Assembly (NCBI RefSeq): GCF_016097555.1
Contig: NC_054702.1
Coordinates: 79,775,997-79,839,996 of the forward strand
From: Gigantopelta aegis
Taxonomy: Eukaryota > Mollusca > Gastropoda > Neomphalida > Peltospiridae
DNA: 64,000 nucleotides
Direction of reading: 5' to 3'
Program-made: the position numbers and the translations under genes
Notes under the pieces: generated by a model
Seen by the model: only the letters and a program-made list of their open reading frames with translations
Told to the model about the DNA's origin: nothing
Databases searched by the model: none
Shown here: one piece after another, positions 1 to 10,278 of the stretch
Numbering within the stretch: position 1 is the first letter of the stretch
Layout of the letters: each line of letters opens with the position of its first letter

Positions 1-342
1 CTTTGTTTTTAAAATAAAGTATACTGTAATGTCTGTTCTATTAATACATGTATGTAGTTATATACTAAATTACAGAAAATAATTTTAGTCACTTTTATTA
101 ACATTGTTATACCATGTGATAGTTCGATTGACTAAAAGTTTTGAATCATTTCCATCATTGCCTCTGTGGCAGTGGTTAAGCTATGGTACTAATGATGCTT
201 TCTTTCATGTATTGTATGTCTGTCTTGTGTTATATATATGTTCTAATGTCATTTGTATTTCAGATTATATAGGAGATGACTAACTGGAGAATGCAGGCAA
301 AAAGAAAATCTGGGAGTGTGAATAGTGACACTGATAGACTGA
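1..342. other. Intergenic, no gene seen
   Basis: AT-rich sequence with no reading frame that resembles a protein. A pyrimidine tract plus AG near 262 could look like a splice acceptor, but the sequence after it has no coding character that I recognise. Confidence 0.5.
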
Positions 343-457
343 GGTCCTATTTACCTAGCTCAACCGAGAGCAACTGATAACTACCGAGCGCAAGTGCAGA
401 AATACCGAGTGCAACCGAGAACTACCGAGCGCAAGTGTAGAAATACCGAGATTTTAT

Positions 458-600
458 TTGCTTACGACCTGCCCTGGATGGAGGAGCCGGCTTAGGCCAA
501 CACTTGTGCCCAGGACAGGCGTGTGCTACAACAGCTTTCTCCGAATGTGCATGTTAAACAATCATTCCATTCCATTGCTTACGATTCAAGTACCACATAG
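458..600. repeat. SINE-related fragment
   Basis: Contains the word GTGCCCAGGACAGGCGTG, which recurs with one change at about 34650 and, in shorter form, in the SINE bodies near 58727 and 21150. It looks like a fragment of the same family 3' body. The short open frame across it (458-697) is incidental. Confidence 0.4.
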
Positions 601-805
601 GCGTATGGGCTCCCATTTTTGTAGTGGGGCAGGCTGTTTTTTTGCCCGAATTAAACAAAAATGTCCCAATTTGAATAACAACATTTATTCATATTAGCAT
701 TACAGCCAAACAGCTGTATTAGTTTAAAAAGAATCACTAATGTATAGAGATCTAAGGTTAGCACATTTTGCCCGAATATTTCTATCATTTTTGTGCTAAT
801 TTAGA

Positions 806-1078
806 AAGAAATGTTTTATTTAACGACGCACTCAACACATTTTATTTACGGTTATATGGCGTCAGACATATGGTTAAGGACCACACAGATTTTGAGAGGA
901 AACCCGCTGTCGCCACATAGGCTACTCTTTACAACAGGCAGCAAGGGATCTTTTATTCGCGCTTCCCACAGGCAGGATAGCACAAACCATGGCCTTTGTT
1001 GAACCAGTTATGGAACCCAGTACCTACCAGCCTGTAGACCGATGGCTAACCACGACGCCACCGAGGCCGGTCTGTGCG
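806..1078 (-). mobile_element. tRNA-type SINE (tail left, head right), 8-bp TSD
   Basis: Read on the - strand it begins with a tRNA-like head (an A-box-like GTGGTTAGCCATCGG and a B-box-like GGTACTGGGTTC), continues through a core shared by the other SINEs here (CAAGGGATCTTTTAT on the + strand), and ends in an AT-rich tail with ATTTAACGACGCACTC. AATTTAGA flanks it at 798-805 and 1079-1086, a likely target-site duplication. Its open frame (811-1002) is not a gene. Confidence 0.7.
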
Positions 1079-1769
1079 AATTTAGAGGCCAATGACTCGT
1101 ACACTTATGGGTAGAACATTACACAAATGTACTGATGACTCCCCGCCGTCCACCCCACATGTTTGTATAATGTCTAATGTAGTGTTCAACCAGGCAGAAC
1201 CTAAAATAAGAAATACATAATATATAAACTAAAAATTAACTTATATAATATATTAATTTAATAAATTAATTAAAATAATTAATTAATTTAATTTCTCGGT
1301 AGTTCTCGGTTGAGCTTGGTAAATAGTACGACCTGTGATAAATACATTGAGAGAACGAGAGTAGATGGGTTCAAATCCCAAAGATATTTATTATTATTAT
1401 TATTTTTTTAATTAAAACTTTTCTTTCTCCACCCCTCCCCCCAAACCCCCCCCCCCAAAAAAAAAACATGTCCCTTTTTTTTTTTGAGAATCCACACCAA
1501 AAAACCCCACCTCTTTTTACAGAAGAATAAGTGGTGGACAGATTCTATAACCGCTCCCTTTATTTTGGTGGCCTAGTGGAATTTACAAATCCACTAGCCC
1601 TGTGGCTAGTCACTTTTCAAAAAAAATTGTCATTCGCTGCAAAAACCCCCACCTATTTTTGTGTCCGATTTAGAAAACAATTGGCTCAGAAATAAATAAC
1701 TTGTAGTCAATTCCACAGCATGAAAAAGGCGTTCCCTGTGGCATGGACTATACTAAAGTCTACCAAACT

Positions 1770-1947
1770 GTTAACAACAACTACGATAAATTGCTCTCCT
1801 ACAAGTTATTTTTCATTAGATTTTACCTACATTTTGTCAAGACAGAAATCTTAAAAAAAACATTACAAGGACACAGATTCCACACACTAGATGATAACCA
1901 TATAGGCCTAATTAAAGGTAGGAGAGTAATTTATCGTAGTTGTTAAC
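1770..1947. mobile_element. Foldback (inverted-repeat) element
   Basis: The arms 1770-1802 and 1918-1947 are near-perfect reverse complements, with shared words GTTAACAAC and TAGGAGAG, around a loop of about 115 bp. A single related arm lacking its partner lies at about 3505-3530. The open frame at 1743-1946 is the hairpin itself, not a gene. Confidence 0.5.
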
Positions 1948-1949
1948 AA

Positions 1950-2201
1950 TTTAAAATCATTCTGTACTACATTAAGATGGGGGTGTTTAACTAGTTTCGT
2001 AAAGACCACAACCTGATTGACTGATAAGTATGTGTTTTTTTGTGTTTTTTATACCTGTCATACATTATAAAAGGGCCTGCAAATGGATGAAATTAATATT
2101 TATTAAAAAAAACACATACTTATCGGTCAATCGGGTTGTGGTCTTTACTAAACTAGTTGAACACACACCCCGATCTTAATGTAGTACAGAATGATTTTAA
2201 A
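1950..2201. mobile_element. Foldback MITE with arms of about 95 bp
   Basis: The left arm (1950-2040) and right arm (2105-2201) are inverted copies with few mismatches. Outer words are TTTAAAATCATTCTGTAC and its complement; inner words are AAGTATGTGTTTTTT and its complement. A loop of about 65 bp separates them. It starts right beside the preceding foldback element. No coding capacity. Confidence 0.65.
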
Positions 2202-4300
2202 GTGATACTTCAGATGTTAAAAAAGTGCTCAATAAAACTGTTATGTTGTATAAATTATACAGATATTAGTAGTAACAATATAAGACTATGAAAATGAGTC
2301 TTGGTTGTTATTTTGTTTTTGTCTGTTGTTTTTTATATGAAGATACTCTTTAAAACTCTGAAATTGTTAAGTTATAGTGAATACTAATAATTAGCATAAC
2401 AGTGTGTTTAAAAGTGTGGGAAATACAGATAACAACCGAAAGGCATATGAGTCCGGTGTTTAGAATGTCACCATGCCTGTCTGCTTAAATTGTCTGCCAG
2501 TGTAATTGGCTGCTAAAATCCACACGGTGAAAAAAACTCACAGTTGGACTTTTTTCCTTTAATTCAAAGTGAAGATCATTTCAAAGTAAGTATTTCTTGG
2601 TCTCCATGAGCTCGAAATAGATCACAATACACGATTAGTGTGTGAAAACGTGATGGTAGTCGTTATTTGACCGCAATTCGTTCCGAGCAAAATTCCTCGG
2701 AACCATTCAGAAGTGCTAATGGCTTAATTGCTAGGCAGGATAAACCTTGCCTTGTGCTTGCACGTGAGGCTAATCTTGATGAACTAGGCAGAAAACTGCA
2801 TGTATCCTCGTTTAATCGAAAACCGTACGACTAAGAGGAAATGGCTGGTACGCATGCTCAATCATGTCAGGCTATCAATTTAACGACATTAATGTTTACC
2901 GTGTTCAATTTAGAAATAAAAATAAAATGTATAAAAAGGTAAGTACATACTCACATGTTATCTCTGTTCCATCAAGAATCGCACCAGGTGGTAAGAAAAA
3001 CATAATTTTAAAAGCATTATCGTAAACTGTACTATGATGTTATCAATGTAATGCCAACAACACAAAATCGGCTTTTCCCCTGAAAACAGTCACGTAACCT
3101 GAAAGCAGCTATTCGGAAGTGACAGTGCTAGCAGACGTGTTTGGTTGTGTGGATTCCTTCGTGCACCTGTTGCTGTTTAGGCATGCATTTGCATTGCATT
3201 CAGTAAGATTCCAGGACACAAATTAACTGTAATAGTACATTTCATTGTGCATAAAATGTATTCTTACCTTTTTTTTGGCATTTTTAAGGAAATTTGTTTT
3301 AAGTATACTTCCTTAACAAGAAGTTGTTGTCGTGTCAACGATCGGACATGCATAGACATTACAAAATACCCGGAAATAAAATAATACGGTTTTCGATTTC
3401 GTACGGTTTTCGACAAATGGCGATACTTTGTCCTATGCGATCTCAGCCAAGTTGATACTAATGACGTCGTTACAGTCTCATATGTGGAATCTGTGTCATT
3501 AAAGGTAGGAGAGTAATTTAATGTTGTTGTTTTATGTTTACAATTTGCTACGACTTTAACCTTCTTAGTACTGCAGGCGAGATATCTCGCCCGACGTCAC
3601 ATCAGTCGACATACTGTACACTGTATACAGTGCATTCCCCAATTTATATTTCCTGCCGTTTTGCACACGACACTCACCGGAAACGGAAATATAATAAAAG
3701 AAAAAAGATTTTTTTTCAAAATGGTGGCTTTTGTTTAGATTTTTCAATTGAAAATACCTTGAAATTTTGAGTTCAAAAAGTGGTTTTTGGCAAGTATTTT
3801 CGCTTGACAACAATGGCGGCACGTCGCGGTCATTTTCAGGGATCGATAGCTGATTATGACAGCTAATTTGATAATTCCGGTAATTAAAAAATTTATTTTA
3901 TAATAAAATGATTTCTTTTCACATTTAGACATCAGACAATGATAAATATAACTATATTCAGGTCATAAATCAATATTATAATTAATATTTTAAATAATAA
4001 CACAATATTAGTCATAAACAAGAAGACGACAACTGACTAAAAGTTTGGAACGCTTATCATCAACTCACCTGCTTAGCGCAGATAGAGGGGGGTAACGGGA
4101 GGAAGCCTGTGTGTAAAGGTTAAAAAAAAGAAAAATTCTATGACTTCCTGAACTGGAAAATGACATTTTCAAATTCCATGACCCGTATGAACCCTCTTTA
4201 GCCATCTTTACTTACCCTTTTGACATAATTATCAATATTAAAGCTGGACACTATTAAATAAACGATGTTTTTACATATCTTATTCCAGTTTACTCTGTTG
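2202..4300. other. Intergenic sequence upstream of KIFBP
   Basis: No convincing gene. At 3577-3592 there is a palindrome, GCGAGATATCTCGC, followed by a CRE-like half-palindrome GACGTCAC at 3593-3600. At 3811 an ATGGCGGC start-like word opens a 17-codon frame only. A single arm of the 1770 foldback family lies at about 3505-3530. Confidence 0.4.
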
Positions 4301-4311
4301 ACAATGAAAAC

Positions 4312-4320
4312 ACCGGAAGT
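4312..4320 (+). promoter_or_regulatory. ETS-type site upstream of KIFBP
   Basis: ACCGGAAGT is a consensus ETS/GABP-type core about 200 bp before the KIFBP start codon. Such sites are common in broadly expressed gene promoters. No TATA box is clear at a fixed distance. Its role as a promoter element is inferred from sequence and position only. Confidence 0.35.
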
Positions 4321-4511
4321 TACTTCGGAATCCGGATATTACAGGTGCACGCTTATTAAAAATAGAAATCAAATGTTGGAGAATTTTAATACATTACTTA
4401 ATTTAATAGAATTGAATAAAATATACCGAAATAAATAATGTTCATGATATAATCTCGTGTTCTGTTGATATAATATTTTACAAGAGACAATAAATTTAGT
4501 GCGATTCTATT

Positions 4512-4535
4512 ATGTATCAAAATGGCGATGTATGA
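4512..4535 (+). promoter_or_regulatory. Short upstream ORF overlapping the KIFBP start
   Basis: An ATG ten bases before the KIFBP start opens a seven-codon frame that stops at TGA (4533-4535), inside the KIFBP coding region and out of frame with it. If the transcript starts upstream, leaky scanning would be needed to reach the KIFBP start. The effect on translation is inference. Confidence 0.4.
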
Positions 4536-6372
4536 TGATTTTCTTGTTTCACATGGTTACGAAATTTTTGAACAAGCAAGAAAATTAAGTGATGAAGAGT
4601 CTGAACATGATCCAGAAACTGAGCCGTTTAAGTCTAAATACAAAGCTAGAGAACTGTTGCAAGGACTAAAAGAGCGTGTCGATAGTTTTCGAAATGAAGA
4701 GCCAGATGACTCGAAATTTGTATGTGCTGAAGCGGTTATTGAACTGACACTTGGCATTAACTTCGGTGATACTGAAGAATTCGCAGAAGGGGAAAACCAC
4801 CTAAAGAAATGCCTGCAGGTGATTGAAAAAATTAAGTACACAGAACAAGCAGCAGGCATTTATCAAATGGCACTAAATCAAATTGGAATTATTACAACAG
4901 GTCGTTTCAAATATGAAGATGCCCTAGAATATTTAAAACGGGCTGAAAGTTGCTATAAATCCTTCATAGATAATGCTGGGAATGCACCTCATTCAGTCAC
5001 AGAATTCTTTCAAAAACCAAATGAAGATGAGAATGATTGTGCTCACAAACGGTCACAATCATTTGAACGGGAATACACACACACACTCTACTACATTGCA
5101 CAGGTTTTTGCAAAAATGGGTGAGAAAAAGGAATCAGCAAAATACTGTCATGTCACACTGAAACGGCAATTAAATGCCAAGGACTATAAACCTCTAGATT
5201 GGTCACTAAATGCAGCAACCCTGTCTCAGTATTATATAAATGTTGATGACTTCACAAGCTCGCGTCATTGCCTTGCAAGTGCAAGTGTCATATTTGATGA
5301 GGCACTGTCAACAATGCATGATATTCCAGAAGATGACAAGGAAAAACTGATTCAACAGAAGGCAGATATTGACAGATGCTGGGCTAAGTATGGCCTAGCA
5401 TTACTTGAAGTTTCAAAAGACCACTGGCTAAAAGAAGTAGATTCACTCCCTGCCAATTTAAATGATTTATCTCTCGATCAAAAAGAGGATCACAATGCAG
5501 ATTTGAAACAATCATCCACCGAGGTTGAAGGTGCTTCAGGGGAAGAAGCCCAAGGTGCAGAAGCTGAAGATAATTGTAACATGTTGGATGTTGAAAAAAC
5601 AGAAGCCTCATCGAGATTTGACCTAGAATTAACTTACCACGAAGAACAGATTACTGACAAGTATGCCCATGACTTTACTGAAGCTCGTGAAGTTTTCCTG
5701 TGCATACAGAAGTGGTTGAATTCTGCAAAAGAGTTTTATGTATGTGATGGTTATTGTACAGACTACATTGAAATAATGCGAGATTACAGTTTAGCCTTCA
5801 AGCTCCTTTCTTTTTTTGAACCTGATATGGAAAGGCAATGCAAGATGCATAAGCGCAGAATAGATATTTTGTCTGACACACTTGATGGCCTGAATCCTCA
5901 GCACTACCTGCTTGTCTGTCGCCAACTGATGTTCGAGTTGGGCGAGACTTACAGCGCCATGATGGATCTCAAACTTGCTCTCTTGGAAACCCAAGGCAAT
6001 TCACCTTCAGCCCATGCCGTGAAGAAGATAAACAGCTTGATTGAAAATAGCATAAAGCAGTACAGAGCATACACAGATTCTCTTAAAGGTGGCAAAACAG
6101 AGTTACCTGAAGAGTTTTCTGAAATGGACGTCCGACCAGCTCTGGTAGCATTTTTCTGTATGGGGCGTTTATATTCTAAATTTATTACTAGCAATTCAGA
6201 GCACAAACTGGCCTTCTTGAAAAACAGTTTTGACTGCTACAAGACTGTTGCTGATTATGTGGAGAAAAATCCCTCTGCAAAGGAAATAGTATCCAGTGAA
6301 CTTCCTATCTGTCAAGAAATGGTTATATTGCTGCCAGCAAAAATGGATAAAATTAGAGATGGGCTTTTATAA
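4522..6372 (+). CDS. KIFBP: KIF-binding protein (KIF1-binding protein homologue)
   Basis: A 616-residue open frame without introns, close to the 621 residues of human KIFBP. This cytosolic helical, TPR-like protein binds the motor domains of a subset of kinesins and blocks their microtubule binding. In vertebrates it is needed for axon growth and its loss causes Goldberg-Shprintzen syndrome. Family blocks are visible along the whole length: KSKYKARELL (38-47), THTLYYIAQVF (186-196), CHVTLKRQL (209-217), LNAATLSQYYIN (229-240), DMERQCKMHKRRI (about 435-447), LNPQHYLLVCRQ (about 457-468), and a C-terminal LLPAKMDKIRDG. A poorly conserved acidic stretch lies at roughly 310-365. The start has a good AAAATGG context; a second ATG is codon 3. 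A short overlapping upstream ORF starts at 4512 and ends at 4535. The vertebrate gene is multi-exonic, so the single exon here means intron loss or an intact retrocopy. Confidence 0.95.
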   Translation: MAMYDDFLVSHGYEIFEQARKLSDEESEHDPETEPFKSKYKARELLQGLKERVDSFRNEEPDDSKFVCAEAVIELTLGINFGDTEEFAEGENHLKKCLQVIEKIKYTEQAAGIYQMALNQIGIITTGRFKYEDALEYLKRAESCYKSFIDNAGNAPHSVTEFFQKPNEDENDCAHKRSQSFEREYTHTLYYIAQVFAKMGEKKESAKYCHVTLKRQLNAKDYKPLDWSLNAATLSQYYINVDDFTSSRHCLASASVIFDEALSTMHDIPEDDKEKLIQQKADIDRCWAKYGLALLEVSKDHWLKEVDSLPANLNDLSLDQKEDHNADLKQSSTEVEGASGEEAQGAEAEDNCNMLDVEKTEASSRFDLELTYHEEQITDKYAHDFTEAREVFLCIQKWLNSAKEFYVCDGYCTDYIEIMRDYSLAFKLLSFFEPDMERQCKMHKRRIDILSDTLDGLNPQHYLLVCRQLMFELGETYSAMMDLKLALLETQGNSPSAHAVKKINSLIENSIKQYRAYTDSLKGGKTELPEEFSEMDVRPALVAFFCMGRLYSKFITSNSEHKLAFLKNSFDCYKTVADYVEKNPSAKEIVSSELPICQEMVILLPAKMDKIRDGLL

Positions 6373-7720
6373 CTTGTTTGGCAAAAGTCCCAGACTGCAA
6401 TTTGTATGACATTTCATATTATGCTTTCACTGTTGCTACATGTGATAAAGAAGCATGCATACACACATGTACAGCTGTAGAAGTATGTGTGTATCAGATA
6501 TCTGTATTTCAAAAGAACTGCTTAACTAACAGTCACTTTAAAATTTATATAAACTTTTCTGTGTCGGAATGAGGGAAAGTGCAAATAAGCCATTGCTGTT
6601 AATGAAAAAATGTAGCAGATTGACATTTCCACTAAAGACTGGTTCAGAATTATCAACACTGAAATTCAGTGGCAAAGTTTATTAGTTTATTAATACAAGT
6701 CAGAATGACGTTTTACTTTTATTGTTAAACTGATGCAAAAATACATGTTTTGCTAGGTTTTGAAATCAAGATGATGTGCACAAATGTATACTGGTACATT
6801 TATCTACATTCGTGTAATTTCATTCTAGACCTCTGAAAATTGTGAGAGTGAGTTTCGTTCTTGCGTTAATCGCATAAGTATAGTTTGCCTAACCCATTTT
6901 TCGTTTGCACATTGAATTTATTACAGCATTTACATGATCATGACGCATTACGTAAAAACAAAATGGGTTACCTGAATTTGTTTTTGCGTAACCCATAAAT
7001 GGTTTACGCCAATTTTCAATTCTCAGGTACCTGTATTGGCACCAACAGTTTCATTTAATTTTTCAAGTTGGCTGTCAATATGTTATTTATTTTGATAGCA
7101 ATCTCTTTTAGAAACAGAAAAGTATAATTATGTTACATTGTCTCAACATGAAGATCTTGAGAATGTTTTCTGAATTTAGGTGTTTATCATTTGTAACAGA
7201 GTTATGGTGATATAACTTAGGAGATAACTTGAGAGATAAGAGAAAAAAAAAAAATGTCCAGCCTTTTTTTTTTTGGCAATGCCTTTTTTTGTATAAAATT
7301 TTGTACATTTAGTATAAACTTACAGATCAAGTTTAACTTTAATGGTGATTTTTTCGCAGATTTATGGCCCTTGAACTTAGGAGATATGAAAATTTGTTGG
7401 GCCCGGTAGGGGACATGTATTGCCTCAGCAGTACTCTGAATGCTTGTTACAATGGGTAAAGTACATATATGTATAAGTACATCAATACAAGGCCATAGGA
7501 AGCAGTAATTTAATTTTAATTAAAAAAAGAGAAGAAAACATGGTGTTAATCCTGTTCAAAATATGTTGTTAAAGAAAACAAAACTTCTGCTTCAAAATGC
7601 CTCAGAATGCAGCAAAAAGCAACAAAGGAAAATGAAGCAGGTCTTGTGGGTATTGCATCCTTCATGCATGGTGGTGTCTAACTGGGCCTTGCCAGTCTTT
7701 TTGGCGTATTCTAGTGTACA
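6373..7720. other. KIFBP 3' flank, no further gene
   Basis: Probably holds the KIFBP 3' untranslated region. I could not find a clear AATAAA within a few hundred bases of the stop. The short open frames here have no recognisable similarity. Repeated AACCCATTTT and AAAATGGGTT words between 6890 and 7000 make short imperfect inverted repeats. Confidence 0.4.
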
Positions 7721-7723
7721 CTG

Positions 7724-7990
7724 CTGGAGCAGGATGTATCTCAGTGGTTGAGTGCTCGCCTGTGGTGCGGTGAATCATAGCACTGATTGCCTTCTGTGGA
7801 CTGTTTTCCTCGTCTTTCCCAGTGACTAGTATATCCAAGGTTGTAGTATTTTGTACTGTCCTGTCCATGAGAAAGTGCATATAAAATATTCCATGCTGCT
7901 TTATTGGTAAAAATAGCCTATCATGTATGGGTCAGCAGTGGGTTTTCTCTCTTTGCAACCAAGTGTTGAAAATGTGTTGAGATGATGTTG
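7724..7990 (+). mobile_element. tRNA-type SINE, degenerate
   Basis: The tRNA-like head GGATGTATCTCAGTGGTTGA (A box) at 7732 is followed by a diverged B-box area and by the core words GTGCATATAAAA and GGGTTTTCTCTC, which other copies in the window share. It is oriented opposite to most of the other copies. Confidence 0.5.
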
Positions 7991-9304
7991 AACAAAGATA
8001 TGTTTCTTATGTGTTGCTTTCCCCATGCAAATGTAGGCAATCCACGGCTAGCTCTGGCAATCGCCAATTGCAAATTTTGAAAGCATTTGGCGAATTTTAT
8101 TTTAATTGGGTGAAATAATTTAACTGACATTTTTAAGACAATAACTGTTGATTTCTGCAATTTTTGAAGTTTAATAGACAATTTAGCCAAATCTTTTGCT
8201 CGCTCAGAGCTAGCCCTACAATCGATATGTACTGGGTGGATATTCTCTGTGTGTCTAAATCCATGACATGGTGATTGGGGAAAGGAAAATATAACTGATA
8301 ATCTAAGAAAATAGTTGTATTTAAAAATTCACATGTACAAACGCTTCATGATGAAGCTAGTATTGGTGATAGCGACATTGTGACTGTTCTACTGATTTGG
8401 TTTGAACCTATTTTTTGCACTTGTAAACATCCAAGTTTTAGTTGATACGGAAACTGAATAACTGAAATGCATTCATTAGTATTTTGTTGAAATGCATGTA
8501 CATATTACACATATAGATACATGTATTAAAATGCAATGATAACAAATTGTTTTTATCTTTATTTCGACATCATGTTACAATTTGTGATACACCTAACTTT
8601 CAAATGAAGGATGTCACTTGTGCATCCTCCTTTTGGTCGATTCCTTGACATCATTAGGGGCTTTCATGTCTCAGTGACCCAGAGAGCTATGCTGGCAGGA
8701 GCTGGATTGGCTAATGGGTTGTCTAGACTGATGTGGACTAAGGGCATCTTCCCATAATAACTACTCCCAGTTTGACTATTCAAAATGGAAAATGCATCGC
8801 TAATCAAGGCTCTAAATAGTGACTGTGCGAAAAACAGTGAAAAGCAGTCGCTTTTTAGACCTAGCAAGTGATATAAAAATTCACCTACTAAAATCACCCC
8901 CAAAAATCGCAGGTCATTTTTCATGAATGGATGTATGTAGGATCATCTCATCTTCTAGTTAGCTACGTCTCTTTAAGTGATTTTGTTACATATGTATTTT
9001 AATTTTATAATGCTCTAAAATACATGTACATATCGGAGGTCCTAATTTCCACACGCTGTCCCAAACCCTCGCCTCAACCCGAACTGTCATTATTTCCAGC
9101 AGGCCATATTTTTTCTTAGCAGGACATATTTCGTTTGGCCTGCTATTTTAAAATATATAACAGCAGGCCATATTTTACTTCCCATTTCGAGCCCTGCTAA
9201 TTCAGTGAGCTTGTCCATTTAATTATTATTTTGTGAGCTTAAAACCAGCAAATGGTACAGATACACAAAATATGTAGATACATTTACCACCATAGCTATT
9301 TCTC
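7991..9304. other. Intergenic, no gene seen
   Basis: AT-rich sequence with scattered short open frames and no protein similarity that I recognise. A small direct repeat with the word GCAGGCCATATTTT occurs near 9100-9185. Confidence 0.4.
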
Positions 9305-9515
9305 GTTACAGCCAGTGAACCACAACTGGTATATCAACGGCTGTGCTATGTCCTATCCTGTCTGTGGGATGGTGCATATAAAAGACCCCTTGCTACTAGT
9401 ACTATGGAAAAATGTAGCAGGTTTTCTCAAAAACTATATGTAAAAATTACTAAATGTTTGACATCCAACAGCCAATGATTAATAGATCAATGTGCTTTAT
9501 TTTAATTTTAATTGC
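9305..9515 (+). mobile_element. 5'-truncated SINE
   Basis: Begins inside the shared SINE core (words GATGGTGCATATAAAAGA and TTTGACATCCAACAGCC) and ends with the AATGATTAAT...ATGTGC tail. The tRNA-like head is missing. Confidence 0.6.
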
Positions 9516-9969
9516 CATAGATGCTTTCATTATAAATGTATTATGAATCAATTTAAATTTGTGCATCTACGTTGACTTGTGTTAGTTAATCTACCAGGTA
9601 TGTATTTAATATATCTGGAGCTGTGCATTTCTCTATGCATGTTGAACTCAATGTTATTTTTAATAATAGTCATAATGGGAGTGAACCAAAGGCGAGGTAA
9701 CATTAACCTCTAGTGCTTTAGAGGAATTAGGTTGCAAGCACACTATTGTAATATACCATGGTACTATGCATAAACAGATATTATGACTACTACTACACTT
9801 GTGGTGTTATGTACATGATATATTATTGATATTTCAGCTTCCATCTACATTAGCATTGCGGTATATTATTCAAGATGCAACTGTCATCAGTAACATGAAA
9901 TACTTAGTAGTTTGTGCAACAGAAGCTTCCAGTTAATTAATTTTGACTTGATGTTTGTGCTTTTATCAG

Positions 9970-10268
9970 TTAAAAGTTTGTTTTGTTTAACAGCACCACT
10001 AGAGCACATCGATTTATCAATCATTGGCTACTGGATGTCAAACATTTGGTAATTTTGACATATAGTCTTGGAGGAAACCCACAGCATTTTTCAGTTAGTA
10101 GCAAGGGATCTTTCATATGCACCATCCCACAGACAGGATAATACATACACACCCTTTGATGTGGTGCACTGGCTAGAATGAGAAATAGCCCGGCCCACCG
10201 ACTGGGATCAATCCCAAACTGACCGTGTATCAGGTGGATGCTTTACCACTGGGCTGTCCAGCACTTTA
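9970..10268 (-). mobile_element. tRNA-type SINE with 10-bp TSD
   Basis: The tail lies at left (GTTTGTTTTGTTTAACAGC), the core in the middle (AGCAAGGGATCTTTCATATG), and a tRNA-like head at right whose complement reads GGACAGCCCAGTGGTAAAGC. CTTTTATCAG occurs at 9960-9969 and 10269-10278, a perfect target-site duplication. Confidence 0.75.
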
Positions 10269-10278
10269 CTTTTATCAG

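Larger units (their letters stand above)
343..1333. mobile_element. Non-autonomous DNA element with terminal inverted repeats, holding a nested SINE
   Basis: The left end (343-370) and right end (1303-1333) are imperfect inverted repeats sharing the words CTATTTACC and AGCTCAACCGAGA. Just inside the left end is a short tandem of ACCGAG-type words (361-450). The inside has no transposase frame, and a SINE sits at 806-1078. I could not define a convincing target-site duplication, so the outer borders are approximate. Confidence 0.45.

Noticed and set aside
3811..3864. First exon of a + strand gene starting ATGGCGGCACGTCGC
   Set aside because: Only 17 codons before a stop and no donor or downstream exon recognised.
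6890..7005. Short inverted AACCCATTTT / AAAATGGGTT words as a MITE
   Set aside because: The matching words are only about 10-15 bp and no outer borders or target duplication could be set.
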